Shown: positions 1-11,687, counted from the stretch's first letter. The stretch is DNA of 64,000 bases from Eriocheir sinensis (GCF_024679095.1 NC_066577.1:3680370-3744369), one strand, 5' to 3'. The notes: generated by a model not told the origin, from the letters alone. Program-made: numbers and translations.

Positions 1-930
1 GATTGTTGACATGGCAACATGGAGAGATGTGGCAACGTTCTGCCCGCTCGCCTCTCCAGTTTCGTTGGCTCGCAGCTGTCATGGGCTCACAGCTTACACA
101 CATTCGCTTGGAGGCCGCTTACTTGTCTCAAGCAATAAGAACCTACAACTAGTGTTGAGCTGTTTCCTTCCACACCTTTGGGGAAACCTGCTGCAGGATA
201 CTACGGATCCTCAGACTCCTACAGCAGCTGCAACACACTGCAGTTTCAACCTGTCCTTTTTTATTTATTAATTAGGACAACCAGATCTCAAAAAGGACAG
301 ATTGTCTTCAAAAGGATAGACCTGGCAACTCTCACGGAGTGAGGCAAGGAGCACAGGCTTGCTAAACAGTATTTGCCAGCAGATGCTGTTTGGAACTTGT
401 TTTTTCTTTTTGGGGTTTTGCAGGTCAGATTGCAATGTTAATGCCTAACAAGATGGCAAATTAAGACACTAGGCCTTCAGGGCCAGAGGTTGCCCGGCCC
501 TGGCCCAGCAGGACATATCAGCGAGAGAGGGAGAGAAGGTGTCTGCACATGCATGAAAACAATGCCTCTGACAATCAGAAATAATCCTCATTAATTCAGC
601 CAATCACAGCGCTCCATATAGCAGTGGCAGGCAGAAGCGAAAAAATCTGAATCAGTCTGAGGGAGGTGTCTGTGCGGGGCGATGCTCTCACTGCGGTGGA
701 AGGTTTTAGTGGTGATTACGAATCAGTTGACTTTTTGCATGATGACGGTGCTGTACTCAAGGTTCTGGAGTGTCCAAAGTGTAAGTAAGACCAAAAAGAT
801 GGGTGGATTCAGTGCAGGTAGTGGCGTGAAGCCCTTCGCAGCAGTGTGGGGCAAGGCCCCTCCCCCCATTATTGGTTAGGTTAAGTTGGAGTTTAATTTT
901 GATATCTGGGGTGAAGCCCTGGTAAAACTA
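1..930. repeat. Duplicated segment, copy 1, left block
   Basis: This block aligns closely with 28149-29050 from its first base, so the repeat probably starts before the window. Shared landmarks include the opening GATTGTTGACATGGCAAC, the GGATCCTCAGACTCC stretch and the CAATGCCTCTGACAATCAG stretch. No coding sequence is convincing; the short open frames are not conserved between the copies in a coding-like way. The alignment ends near 930, where different insertions follow in the two copies. Segmental duplication or a large repeat family would both explain it. Confidence 0.8.
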
Positions 931-1124
931 GGGAACAACTACTTCTCCCCCTCCACCACCCCAGCCCCCCCCTACCCCCCAACACAACCCTGGTGACCTG
1001 TGGGGAACCAGGGTTGTTGTGGGGTTAAGGCAAAATCACTGAAAAATGGGCTTCCAAAATATCCCTAGAAAAATCCCTAAATTAGGGAAATTCCCTGTTC
1101 TCGAAAGTAAGGAAAATCCCTAAC

Positions 1125-1430
1125 GTATACTCTCACATGCGTGGGCTAATCGCTAACCAAGCGTACCGTCACTAACCAAGTGTACCATCGATAACCAAGC
1201 GTACCATTGCGAACCAAGCATACCGTCACTAACCAAGCGTACCATCGATAACCACCCCAAAACAGCCCTGAGCCATGACTCAAGGTCATCAGGGGCTCAG
1301 GCTATACCCGGCCCTCAGCATGGCAGCCGTTGGGCTGCGTGTTCTAAAAAATATAAATAAAAAAACACGCGCGGTGGACCTTGTCTCACATGCATGGGCT
1401 AATCGCTAACCAAGCATACCGTCGCTAACC
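1125..1430. mobile_element. MITE with internal ~18-19-bp tandem repeats
   Basis: The left part holds about seven units of CTAACCAAGCGTACCATCG and variants (1150-1250). The right end repeats TCTCACATGCATGGGCTAATCGCTAACCAAGC, in the same orientation as the start. The related unit at 29678-29946 has the same motif in inverted orientation around a short core with the hallmark TTCTAAAAAATA and CACGCG. No coding capacity is visible, and I cannot assign a superfamily. Confidence 0.5.
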
Positions 1431-1779
1431 CCCGACATGTATGCTGCACTTGAAATCGGTTCTTTAGGGTGGGTGAGCATATTTAAACTACTCTAACCAA
1501 ACTTTACATAACCTGCGGACCGCCAAACAAGGTGCATAAGCCCAGAAGTGCAGAAAGTTTTCAAAGGTGTGGAAGTAACAGGTGCGGACAAGCGAAATTT
1601 TGGCACCTGAGATTTTCAAAGATAAAAAAATGAAGACGACAAACAGTCCGTGGCATTACTTTCGCACGTTTTGGCGGACTATGTGCTACCAGATGATCAC
1701 TGTGTCAAGTTTCTTTTTCTTTTCAAAATCTTTTGACTTTTAGTGATTCACTGCAATTGTTCAGTGTTTACAAATAAAC

Positions 1780-2124
1780 ATGGACAGATACATGAAAAGA
1801 GGTGATAGCGACAGGAGCAGGGATGTGACTGGGGATAGTAGCGTCAATAGCGTGAGCTACAGAAACAGCACGCCTGCATGGTCAGCCTCCAGAACCCCTA
1901 CGCCACTGGCAACGTCAGACATTTCCTTGTCTGACGTGGAGCTGGACCCCTCCCAGTGTAATGCCAGAATTTTTGCGGTGTGGACAAGTTTTTTCAGGCG
2001 CGCTTTAATAGTTTTGGGTACAGTAGCGGAAGTGTGGAGGTCCAGTAGCGGACTGAGCGAAAAAAAATTTGGCGCGAAAGTACAGGTGCGGACTACCTGC
2101 ATCATAGGTGCGGAGGAGTGGTAG
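1780..2124 (+). pseudogene. hAT-like transposase N-terminal fragment
   Basis: The frame opens with MDRYMKRGDSDRSRD and is followed by a Ser/Thr-rich stretch. This resembles the N-termini of hAT transposase relatives of the ZBED5/SCAND3 type, which often begin with MD-[KR]-[YW]-[LM]-K-[RK]. After about residue 60 (SDVELDPSQ) the reading becomes unlike any protein and is probably non-coding. No BED zinc finger, catalytic core or dimerisation domain is present. It may instead be a chance open frame. Confidence 0.3.
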
Positions 2125-2318
2125 CGGACTACCTCAAATGCAGTAACGTGCCCAGTGATGCAAAGAGAAATACATCCCTGGCTTCATTACTGTTAATTTG
2201 TGCAACATATACATGGCCAACAGCAGGACATGTATGCATCAGTGTTAATGTGATATGTTTGGTATTTATGGATGTGTGTGTTACGAGTACATTGGCTGTT
2301 TGAGTTCTGTAGGTATGT

Positions 2319-2630
2319 TTATGGGTCAATGTCAATGTGAGTGTTTGTGATCTTGTACATAAGTGTAAGTCTGTGTGCTTGTCTGTGTATGTGAAGAGGT
2401 TCCATGTTTATCTGTTGTCTGATCCGTGTTGTGATGCCGGGCGTTCGAGTGTAATTGTTTGTAATGAACCTGCCCGCCTTGGTGTTGATTTGTTCTAACC
2501 TATCAATGTTTCTGTGTGTGTAAGGATCCCACACCGTGGAGCAGTATTCCAGCGTTGGTCTCACAAGTGTGTCATAAGCTATGTGTTTAATGTCAGGTGT
2601 GCAGTTTATGACAAACAGTTTGCCAATTCC
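2319..2630 (-). pseudogene. LINE reverse transcriptase C-terminal fragment
   Basis: The minus-strand reading contains CTPDIKHIAYDTLVRPTLEY, then CSTVWDPYTHRNIDRLEQIN. This is the conserved region just after the RT domain in Jockey/CR1-type LINEs (the L-V-R-P-x-L-E-Y signature). Only about 100 residues remain; the RT catalytic core is absent. The fragment ends near 2604, where sequence shared with the duplication partner at 30247 begins, so it is an insertion specific to copy 1. Confidence 0.7.
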
Positions 2631-3140
2631 TTCAAAACACACCAAAATCTCTCATAACAAGTAGTTTCGCCCACCTGAGCACCGCGGGTGAAGTTCTGGA
2701 GTTCTACGCATCAGGTCTAACCTAACCTGCCCTGTCCCACTGCCAAAATGTGACAAAGAGAAATACATCCCTGGCTTCATTACTGTCAATTTGTGCAATA
2801 TATACACGGCCAACACATCACACCTCAAACCAACCCAGCCCAGACACAGAACAACACAGAGGAACAGTTATTTACCGCAAGAATTACCAGCCAGCGGAAC
2901 TGTCTCCCCGAGGGGGTTGTCACGGGCCAGAACACAAACACGTTCACTAATAAATATGACCGCCATGGGACAGAGAGGAGGCGCCCTTTGTGACCACTGG
3001 CTCCCAGGCCTCTTGAACCGTCACGAGCGGTAAGCACTACTAAATATAAGGGTCACTAAGGGTCAGCATCACTAGGGGTCAGCTCAGTGCTCACCTCGTT
3101 GATCTTGATCTTGATGTCACAGGTGGCTCGGGATTTCTCC
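2604..3140. repeat. Duplicated segment, copy 1, right block
   Basis: This matches 30247-30780 nearly base for base, from ATGACAAACAGTTTGCC to the GATCTTGATGTCACAGGTGG stretch. It contains a subrepeat: AAGAGAAATACATCCCTGGC and the following ~60 bp occur here at about 2757 and again at about 2162. Small differences in the GGGTCACTAAGGGTCAGC tandem at 3048-3080 separate the copies. No gene is seen. Confidence 0.8.
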
Positions 3141-3152
3141 CCAGCCAGGCCT

Positions 3153-3809
3153 TCAGACTACACATTTTGAGACATGTCTAGCCACCAGAGATGAGCCCCC
3201 AAAAATCCAGTACCCAGATGCTCTAATTTCATTTAGTGTTATGCCCCTACCCTGATGATGTACCCTTTTCTGGTAGTAGCAAATCAGTAGATCAGTAACA
3301 TGGGAATCCTTAGGCAGGATTGCTGGATGTCTTGCTACTTGATGAGTAGACATCCTTATTCTTCCCCCAACTCTTACTATTCCATCTTCATCTGTGAAGG
3401 GATCAAGTTTGTACAACTTGCTTGTTTTCTTTGCTGTTGTTTCTCTTCTATTTGTCTGTGGGGAAGACTCATGGTTTCCTGCACCCTTCAGCATCTTTAT
3501 TTCCTCATGGAAGGCATGAGCCTGAGCCTGCCTTATTATCTCATTTTCAGCTTCTTTCAGTTCTTGTACTGTCAGTGGAATGTATTCTTGGCTTCTTCGT
3601 TTATGTGTCCCATCTGCATTCTTCTTGTACTTCCTTTGAAGTCTAAGGCACACTGCAATGGCTCTCTTCATACGGAACCACTCAGAGAAACAGTTCAGCC
3701 TCTCTAGTACATTAAACGGCTCATGTGTCTGTGTAGCACATGATGCAACTCTTTTTACTTCAGGATCATCATCTTCCAATTCATGATGCTCTGATGGGTC
3801 ATCCATCAT
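3153..3809 (-). pseudogene. BEL/Pao integrase N-terminal zinc-binding region, truncated
   Basis: This continues the BEL protein beyond the hAT-like insertion, starting at DDPSEHHELEDDDPEV. It contains LERLNCFSEWFRMKRAIAVC, the connector ending LDPFTDEDGIVRVGGRI, and the integrase zinc-binding start LICYYQKRVHHQGRGITLNE followed by SGYWIFGGSSLVARHVSKCV. The sequence stops at the first cysteine of the H-H-C-C motif. The catalytic D-D-E core and the 3' LTR are missing; unrelated repeat DNA takes over at 3157. Confidence 0.9.
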
Positions 3810-4787
3810 CATAGCTGGGCGTTATCGCGATAAGTTATCGCGATACTTTATCGCTGATAACAAAATCGGGTTATCGGCCATCCGCTACTTATTTATATAA
3901 ATATCGGTATCTTCGTTTCTTTTGTAACCAAACTAGCGATAATCGCTACTTTTTTCCGCCTCTCAGAAAAACAATGTTGTCTCCTCCCTACTGCGCATGC
4001 GTGGCCCGGGCGCCCGGTGTTGTATGAAAAAACCGGGGTATGAAATATGTTCGGTGAAGATATTTCATACTTAGATCACAATATTAAAATACTAGGTTAT
4101 TTTTCTTGTTAGACTCAAAAACCACTATATCAGAGAGAAAAATCAATTAACTTTGTTCACAAAATGATTATTCACTGCCTGAAATCTATGACACCGTTGT
4201 AAAGAGCGCAAACAGAAACCAGTGGCTTGTGTTAGCACATATGGCGGCGTGGCGCGTGGCCTCTCAGTGACTCGAGTGACGGAGTGAGTGCCAGTGTTCC
4301 GGTTCCCAGTGCTTCAGTGCTCCTTTACTGTAGTGACTGTTAAAGTGTTAATGCTGATAAGTAAGAATAACTGAATAAGTAGAGATGGGCCAGTTCACGA
4401 GAGACCAGTGTTTGAAAACAAAAGCTCCAGCTTTTGACGGTGGGAACGCCAAATAACAACACCGGTTCAGGCGTTTCTAGTATTACCGTCCATATGTACG
4501 TGTCAACGTGTGGTTTTCAGGTTTTGTAAGTTTTGAAAAATACAGATAATGAAAATTTGAATTCATCTATGTTTTTTTTATTTGAAATATCAATATAGTA
4601 TCGTTTTCGCCTATCGGATTTATCGCTAGCTAGTATCAAAATTGTGGATTTATATCGGGTATCGGGTATCGGTTATCGCCTATATTTGTGTCTCCAGTTA
4701 ACGAATATCGGTTATCACCGATAAGGTTTTCCATTATCAGTTATCGGGTATCGGGAATAAGGTTTTCTGTTATCGTGCCCACCTATG
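3810..4787. mobile_element. Non-autonomous hAT-like element inside BEL/Pao
   Basis: The ends read CATAGCTGGGCGTTATCG (left) and, on the opposite strand, CATAGGTGGGCACGATAA (right), a short imperfect terminal inverted repeat. Flanking 8-mers TCCATCAT and GTCATCAT agree at six positions, which fits a decayed hAT target duplication. Both subterminal regions are packed with TTATCG/CGATAA words in direct and inverted order. The interior has no coding frame. The BEL protein resumes across it. Confidence 0.65.
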
Positions 4788-6164
4788 GTCATCATTCATC
4801 TCAAAGTGTTGCCACAAGAAGCGTGGCCCATTCCACCACTTGTCGTTGTTAATCGACTCTTCTACAGACTGCCCTCTTGAGGCATAGTCCGCTGGGTTGT
4901 GCTCTGTTTCCACATACTTCCACTGACTTGGTGAAGTTTGATCTCTTATCTGCTGGACTCTGTTGGCTACATATACATGAAATCGTTTAGAATCATTGTT
5001 GATGTATCCCAGCACTACCATACTGTCTGTCCAAAACACTTCCTGAATATCTTCATAGTCTAACTCCTTCTTTAAGACTGCACTGATTCTCACCAACACT
5101 ACTGCTGCTGTGAGTTCCAATCTCGGCACAGTGATGGCTCGGAGGGGCGTCACTCTTGATTTTGCCATTACAAGTGCACAGTGTATTTGATCAGCAGTGT
5201 TGATCAGTCTTATGTAAGAGCACTGACCATATCCTTTTTGACTGGCATCAGAAAAATGATGCAGTTCAACTTTCTTAATTTCACCAAATCCCTCAGGCTT
5301 GTAACATCGTGATATTTTTAAGTGCTCTAATTTGTGTAGGTCATCTCTCCATTGCTGCCACTGTGGCCTCACATACTGTGGTATCTCCTCATCCCAACTT
5401 ACTCCTTCACGGCATAACTCCTGGAGTATCCCTTTGCCAATGAGGATGAGAGGAGACACAAGTCTTAATGGATCATATATTGAACTCACAGTAGACAATA
5501 TGCCCCTTTTTGTGAGTGGCTTTTCTTTGACTTGTATTCTGAACTGGAAAGTATCAGATTCTACACACCACTCCACTCCAAGTGTTCTTTCTACAGGTAG
5601 CATGTCTTTACTTAAATCCAGGCTCTTGACAGTGTTATTCATTTCTTCAGGAGCTATTGCTGCTAACACTTCCTTACTGTTTGACAGAAACTTATGGAGA
5701 TTAAAACCTCCCATTTTACACAATGCCTTGCTTTTCATTAGCAGATCAATGGCATCCTGTGCTGTTGGTACTGATTTAAGTCCATCATCAACATAAAAAT
5801 CTTTCCTGATGAAGTTTGCTGCTTCATATCCATACTGAGCCTCATAGTCATTTGCAGCTTGCTTAAGTGCAAAATTAGCAACACTTGGAGATGATGTTGT
5901 TCCAAACAAATGGGCCGTCATTCTGTATTCAAGCATATTCTCACCTGGATTTCCATTATTCCACCACAGAAAGCGCAGCAAATCTCTTTGTTCAGGGTTC
6001 ACCTTGACTTGGTGATACATTGCTTCTATGTCACATACAAAGGCTGTCACTTCCTGACGAAATCTACATAGAACCCCAACCAGATTGTTTGTTAGGTCTG
6101 GGCCCTGTAACAGGTGACCATTTAAAGAATGACCTCTGTAGTTAGCACTACAATCATATACCAC
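4788..6164 (-). pseudogene. BEL/Pao reverse transcriptase and RNase H
   Basis: The frame carries the Pao RT landmarks VVYDCSANYRG, NNLVGVLCRFRQ, FVCDIEAMYHQV and the catalytic box FYVDDGLKS (YVDD). RNase H follows with HHFSDASQKGYG, PRLELTAAVV and FWTDSMVVLGYI, giving the expected D, E, D residues. The tail HNPADYASRG is the conserved end of the domain. The last few residues before the stop (after EMNDD) come from the inserted hAT-like element, so the true frame is broken at 4787. In phase with the upstream frame apart from the TGA. Confidence 0.92.
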
Positions 6165-6215
6165 TCTTATCTTTCCTGGTTTCTTTGGGTGGTAAACCCC
6201 ATGGTGAGGTATATA

Positions 6216-8033
6216 TCACACCTGACCATCTGTTCGTTGCAAGTCCCTGGCTGGCACAGTTTCTGCATAGCCTTTGTCAATTAATTCTTTCATGAATTCC
6301 TTGTAATCTTGGTGGTACTTTCTATCTCTCATAAGTTTTGCCTTTAACTTCATGAGGCTATGCAAGGCCATGTCCTTGTTGTTTGGAAGCTTGATGTCAT
6401 TATTCTTAAGTGGAAGAGGCAGCTCATAGTGCCCTTCTCTCTGCTGACTCACTCCCTCTCTCATCCTTTTCAGGAATCTTTTGTCATCATAGGAAAAGGG
6501 AGTGTTGTCAGTTCCTTTATCATTAAAATCAAGCTCAAACATGTTCCTGACTTGTGCTGGGTTTATTAACTCCTTTGTCTGAGTAGGAACAACAAGGAAA
6601 CTAACTTTTCTTTCTTCACTAATGACAACATCTTGGGCTATAGTTCTATATGCTCTCGCTACATCATCTGAAACTTTCTTAGTTTCTTTAACTGCTTGGC
6701 CAACAACGCCCCATCCTAAGTGTGTTTTAAGTCCATAAGGATCATCTTCTCCCACAATAATCTCTTTGGGCTTAATGGCTCTGATACAGTTAGCTCCAAT
6801 AAGAAGTGCCACATCTACATTTGAATCATAAGGCATCAGTTTGTTAGAGTGTGGCCAGGTTTGGGTTGTTTCAGGGCATGGTATCTGAGCCTCCTTTGCA
6901 AGAATATCTTCCTTGGAATATGCAGGTGGAAGATCTATTTGCATGTGCTCACTGAATCCTCGTACAACAAGTCCACTGATTTTTGTGCAGGGGACTACCT
7001 GTTCTCCCGTTATTGTGGAGAGCTTGAGGTGTACTGGTGAGCCACTAACTCCCATTCTTTCCAAGGTGCTTTCTTTGATGAAACAGGCATCAGACTGACA
7101 ATCCAATAATGCATACACCAACTTTTTATTGTGTTCATTGTCTCTGTGGTGTAACCACACTGGCACAATCATGGTGTGCATATCTCCAGTCATAGACTGA
7201 CTGGTGTTAATCTTGTTTGAAACTGCTGAGCTTTCATTTGCTTTTGGCCGAGTTGCTTTATCTGACTCTCCTGCCTTGACAGTTGGAGCACTAGTTTGTG
7301 CAAGAGCATTATTGTGAAGAGATGTTGGGTGGTATCGTTGACATATACTACAACATTTCTTATGACGGCAATCTATCTTTCTGTGACCACGCTTCAAGCA
7401 TCCTCTACACAAGTACTGCTTCTGCACAAAGTCAAACTTTGCATTGTTATCAAGCAAGTTAAACTTTTTACACACATCTACATCATGCTCTTCATTGCAA
7501 TAAAGGCAGCTCAGGCTCCTCGGCCCTGTTTTTCTAACTTCATGCCTTTTATCATATCTAGCCTTGTTGTCCGTTGTTGTGTGTGATGGCTTTACCTCTG
7601 ATGCCTCTGTCTTGAAACTTCTGTTTCCTGGTATGTCTGTACTTGAACTACTATTTCTTCCTTTGGCTACAACTGCATTGCTCCTTTGATTCTTATCTCT
7701 TACTGCACTGTACGATGAGATTGGGTTGCACACCTTTGTAGCCTCTCTACGTATGAACTTACATAACCTTTTAAAGGGAGGATATTGTTCAGAACTTATG
7801 TCTGTTAGACCTTCATCATCACTATCATCATCACCTCTAGAAGCATACTTGTACACTATTGTGTTCCATTTCTCAACTAGTGAGACAGGTAACTTTTTCA
7901 ATAATTTGACATTCTCCTGTGAGTCATCTAACACCACTAGATGAGGTATGCTTTCCATTGCTGTCTTGCATCTGTCCAGGAAATCTGCAAATTTCCTTAG
8001 TGCTGGGCCATCATTCTGCTGAATTTTGGCCAC
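6216..8033 (-). pseudogene. BEL/Pao gag-protease and start of RT
   Basis: The 605-residue frame begins with the end of the gag core. It continues with the Pao cysteine/histidine knuckle region (CLYCNEEHDVDVC, then YLCRGCLKRGHRKIDC and CCSICQRYHPTSLH at about residues 175-240). The aspartic protease active site reads ALLDCQSDACFI (about residue 310), a variant of the usual D-S/T-G/Q-S, and is followed by LIGANCIRAIKP. The last 100 residues start the RT (ELIDKGYAETV). It ends at a TGA that sits where tryptophan is expected (Q-V-W-Y-I-P-H-H). The next open frame is in the same phase 17 codons on, so a single nonsense change separates them. Confidence 0.9.
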
Positions 8034-8660
8034 TCATATAACTTCTTTCTGTAGGCATTAGACACAAGAAACTGATTTCCAAACCTACCCTTTAGGGTTT
8101 TCTTAGCCTTTATGTAAGCTTCTTCAGTATTTAACTGAAGCAATCCACTGATTGCTTCCTTGGCTTCACCATTGGTGTACCTTCCAAGGTAAAAGAGCCT
8201 TTCGGTAAAATCAGTAGTTCTGGACTCAATGAAAATTTCAAAACATGTTGTGAAAACTAACATGTCTCCCTTGAACACTTCTGGTTCTGGACGTGGAAGG
8301 TTTTCTCTGGTTTGCCTCATTGACATAATATCTGCTGTCCTCTGCATTGCATCTAACTGACTGACTGAACCTGGGGAAGGCTGGGTAGTATGCCTAACAT
8401 TATTATCAGTGCCATTTGACCGACAACCAGAATTGTTGTTCACATGTGTGTCAGGTTCCTGCAAATCAAGTTTTGGTGAGAAAAACCTTGGCATTAGGGT
8501 TAAGTTCCTTGTTAGGTAACATATCAACAATCCTATCAACTGATTTATACAATTCTTCTTTTACCTCATTTAAGTCAAAGGGTTGACTAAATTCTTCCCT
8601 TTTAACTGGCGGGGATTTCACTTCAGCAAGAGTTTGAGGCATTCTTGGCCCTGGCACACC
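8000..8660 (-). pseudogene. BEL/Pao gag N-terminal region, frameshifted
   Basis: Two overlapping frames make up this part. The first runs 8663-8466 and contains FDLNEVKEELYKSVDRIVDM. The second runs to 7997 and contains RPEPEVFKGDMLVFTTCFEI and LKGRFGNQFLVSNAYRKKLY, the DUF1759-like gag core common in Pao elements. Frame changes lie near 8475 and near 8025. The start codon is uncertain because the 5' end of the element is missing; the fused-looking first residues MGVPGPR come from the junction with the LINE fragment. Confidence 0.75.
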
Positions 8661-8816
8661 CATTCACATCCATCCACACCCCTAGATACTTGTATTCTAC
8701 TGTCTGTTCCAACTCATTCCCTTCCAAACTCCAAGTTGTCTCTCTCTCATCCTCTGATCTATTTACTATCATTACTTTGCTCTTCTCACTACTAAACCTA
8801 ACCACCCCCTCACCTC
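8640..8816 (-). pseudogene. LINE reverse transcriptase fragment
   Basis: The minus-strand frame reads VVRFSSEKSKVMIVNRSEDE, then NELEQTVEYKYLGVWMD. This is the stretch just after the catalytic box in many non-LTR RTs (FNxxKSKVMxV...YKYLGVxMD). Only about 55 residues survive. It is fused at 8811 to a short repeat (CTCCGCGGCGCCTGATCTTG) also found at 30740, and on the other side to the BEL gag. Confidence 0.65.
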
Positions 8817-8895
8817 CGCGGCGCCTGATCTTGATGTCACAGGTGGTTGGAGATTTCTCCCCGTGGTGTAAAATTGAAAAGAAAAGTGTGTATAG
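8811..8895. repeat. Dispersed repeat with GATCTTGATGTCACAGGTGG core
   Basis: The core followed by GAGATTTCTCCCC occurs here, at 3108-3142 (diverged) and at 30740-30790. The downstream words GAAAAGTGTGTATA are also shared with 30795-30815. It marks edges of rearranged blocks in all three places and is probably the end of an unrecognised transposon. Confidence 0.55.
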
Positions 8896-9127
8896 AGGTT
8901 TTGCAGTGACGTCACGAAATAGCGTCGTCTGCAAACCCGCTGGTGGTCACCTTCCCAGCAGAGTGAGCAGACGGACCACGTGTGCCCCATCCCCAAGTCA
9001 CTACCCGCGGGCAAATGGCAGGACCTTAAGCATCATTTGTGTTAAGTGATTACGCGAGATCGCTTGAGAATGCTACGAAGCTGAGATACATCGAAAAAAT
9101 CAGTGCTTTTGGAGGAGGAGACTGGTA
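8896..9127. other. No recognised feature
   Basis: Unique-looking sequence between a dispersed repeat and a degenerate simple repeat. I see no conserved coding frame or RNA. Confidence 0.5.
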
Positions 9128-9225
9128 GACTGGCTGTCTGGCTGGCTGGTTGACTGGTTGCCTGGTGGGTTGATTGGTAAACTGACTGTCTGTCTAATTG
9201 ACTGAGTGGATGGCTGGCTGGTTGA

Positions 9226-10606
9226 TTTACATAGATTTACATAGAAAATCAGACCACAGAGCCCATGGTCCAGACTTGGTGGTCTGTCCTTAAACCTAAG
9301 TGATTTTACATTAATCAGAAGACTCCAAAACGTTGCATTTCTACTCTAGTTGATATTAAGTTGAAGGAAGTGACGGTCGAGCTTATTTTTGAAGGAGTCA
9401 ATCGTGTTACACTGGACCACTGATGGTGGAAGCTTATTCCATTCTCGCACTACAACGTTGGTGAAGAAAAATTTGGTGCAGTCTGAATTTACTTGTCTAC
9501 ATCTGAGTTTTACGCCATTGTTCCTCGTGCGCAGAGTGTTATCGATCATAAACAATGTTGATCTGTCTACATTCGTGAAACCATTAAGTATTTTAAAACA
9601 TTCGATCAGTTTTCCTCGGAGGCGACGTTTCTCAAGAGAGAACATGTTAAGGGTAGAAAGCCTTTCTTCGTAGGATTTGTTGCGCAAGGAAGGGATCATT
9701 TTCGTTGCCCGACGCTGAACACCTTCTAATTTAGCAATATCCTTTGCATGGTGGGGGGACCAAAACTGTACCGCATATTCCAAGTGGGGTCTGACTAAAC
9801 TGTTGTAGAGCGGGAGTATTACATCTTTATTCTTGAATACAAAGTTTCTTTTAATGAAGCCCAACATTCTGTTCGCTTTATTTGCTGCATCGATGCATTG
9901 CTGTGAGAATTTGAGGTTTGACGCGATTTTGAACCCCAAGTCTTTGACGCATTGAACGCTTTTGAGTTTAACGCCGCGCATTTCGTATTCGAACTTCTTA
10001 TTCCTCGTTCCAACTTGAAGGACCTGGCACTTGTCTACGTTAAAGGGCATCTCCCATCTATCCGACCAAGCTGAAATTTTTTGCAAATCCTCTTGGAGGC
10101 TTTACCTGTCTTCGTCAGTGAGAACCGAGTTACCAATCTTTGTGTCGTCTGCAAATTTACTAATGCGGTTATTGAGTCCAACATCCACGTCGTTGATGTA
10201 AATAATGAAGAGCACTGGGCCAAGGACCGAGCCCTGAGGGACGCCACTAGTGACAGGCGCCCACTCTGAGTTAAATCCGTCAATCACTACTCTTTGTTGT
10301 CTGTTGCTCAACCAATTCGCGATCCATTGGTTTACTTGACCGTCAATACCTATTTGCTTTAATTTGTAAAGTAATTTATGATGCGGGACTTTATCAAACG
10401 CTTTCTGGAAATCAAGATAGACTACGTCCAGTGATTTGGTTACGTCATAAACAGTGAAGAGGTCGTTATAAAAGGTTAATAGGTTTGATAGGCAGGATCT
10501 TTTATTTCGGAAGCCATGCTGTGAGTCCCCAATCAATGAGTGGCTTTCAAGGTAACTCACAATTTTGTCTCTAATTATGCCCTCAAGTAGCTTACCTACA
10601 ACCGAA
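9226..10606 (-). mobile_element. 5'-truncated non-LTR retrotransposon (CR1/Jockey-like), TTTACATAGA tail
   Basis: The minus-strand element begins inside the RT domain and ends with a conserved 3' UTR and a short tail of ATGTAAATCT units (9226-9247). The same family recurs at 40642-41160 (plus) and 55725-55935 (minus), with the same 3' end. There is no poly(A); the short tandem tail is typical of CR1/L2-type LINEs. Clade assignment needs a phylogeny. Confidence 0.85.
9346..10606 (-). pseudogene. LINE reverse transcriptase, N-terminally truncated with one stop
   Basis: The frame starts at [20 protein letters not shown] (RT block near the fingers). It continues with [38 protein letters not shown] and the catalytic KFADDTKIG (FADD). 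After an in-frame TAA at 10102-10104 it resumes in the same phase five codons later as LQKISAWSDRWEMPFNVDKC. It then runs through LVRPHLEYAVQFWSPHHAKD to the stop at 9346. So one nonsense change interrupts an otherwise open 400-residue region. The endonuclease and the first RT blocks are absent. Confidence 0.88.
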
Positions 10607-10720
10607 GTTGACTGACTGGGTGGTTGATTGTTTGGCTGGCTGGCTGGTTGACTGGCTGATTGGTTGGTTGGCTGACTGTCTGGCTGGTCGGATGACTGGC
10701 TGTCCCTCTGCCTGGCCGAT

Positions 10721-11277
10721 CTGTTGCTGACCAGTGATGCCCAGATAGGCCCAGGTAGGTAGCACAGGCAGGCAAACAGGTGAGGGCAAGTGACGACAGG
10801 TGAGGGCAGGTGACGGCAAGTCATCTTACACTATGCACTCTTGGTCACTTCCCTGCGTACACTTATATACTCCACCCAGCACTGAACTCTGTCCCTCTGT
10901 GCACTTTGCCTCCACTGAATTTCCTTTCCTACTTTCTTCCCCTGCTTGAGCACCGCCATGCGTGTTTACCTCCTCCAGCTCATGTAAATCCCGTTCCAGA
11001 GTAATCATCCGCCACACAATAAGCTAGGGGACCTGGGGCAATACCTAAATGAGTGTTAACTCATGTAATAATTTAATCAGTCTTGCCTGTAATATTTGCC
11101 TCTGACAAAATGAGCACTGCAGAGTCGAGATGAAGCAGCCGGGCGCCAGTTTTCCATCCTCACAGCTGTTATCCACTTCCCCCGCTCTTCTGGATTCGCT
11201 GGAAATCTATAAAATGACACAGCATATCTCTCCCGTGTCGGTTAGAACATCCAACCGCACAACATACGTAGCCCATG
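10721..11277. other. No recognised gene
   Basis: Contains a short GGTGAGGGCAGGTGACGGCA-type tandem at 10780-10820. No supported coding frame, RNA or transposon end was found up to the hAT boundary at 11278. Confidence 0.5.
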
Positions 11278-11403
11278 CAGGGGCGTCATTTGGGGGTCTT
11301 GGGGGGGGCAGTTGCCCCCCCCCAAGACTCAAGTTGCCCCCCCAAGCCTCAGTTTGCCCCCCCTACCAGCGAAGCCTCAAGAAGTAACAGCAGCTGGATT
11401 TAG

Positions 11404-11619
<216 letters not shown>

Positions 11620-11687
11620 CAGTCAACACTGAGCGGCAGTTAGGGTTCCGGGAGCAGCAAAGACAGACGTGCTGTAGCCGGTTTTTT

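Larger units (their letters stand above)
3157..8660 (-). mobile_element. BEL/Pao LTR retrotransposon, truncated at both ends
   Basis: Read on the minus strand, the order is gag fragment, zinc knuckles, protease, reverse transcriptase, RNase H, then the start of integrase. This is the BEL/Pao order. No LTRs are visible: the left limit (3157) lies within the integrase zinc-binding domain, and the right limit (about 8660) abuts a LINE RT fragment. A hAT-like element (3810-4787) splits the coding region near the end of RNase H. Two frameshifts in gag and one TGA in pol break the frames. It cannot be autonomous. Confidence 0.9.
9128..10720. repeat. Degenerate CTGG/TTGA simple repeat split by a LINE
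   Basis: Blocks 9128-9225 and 10607-10720 are both made of GGCTGGCTGGTTGACTG-type words. They flank the LINE at 9226-10606 on both sides, so the LINE inserted into a pre-existing simple repeat. Confidence 0.7.
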
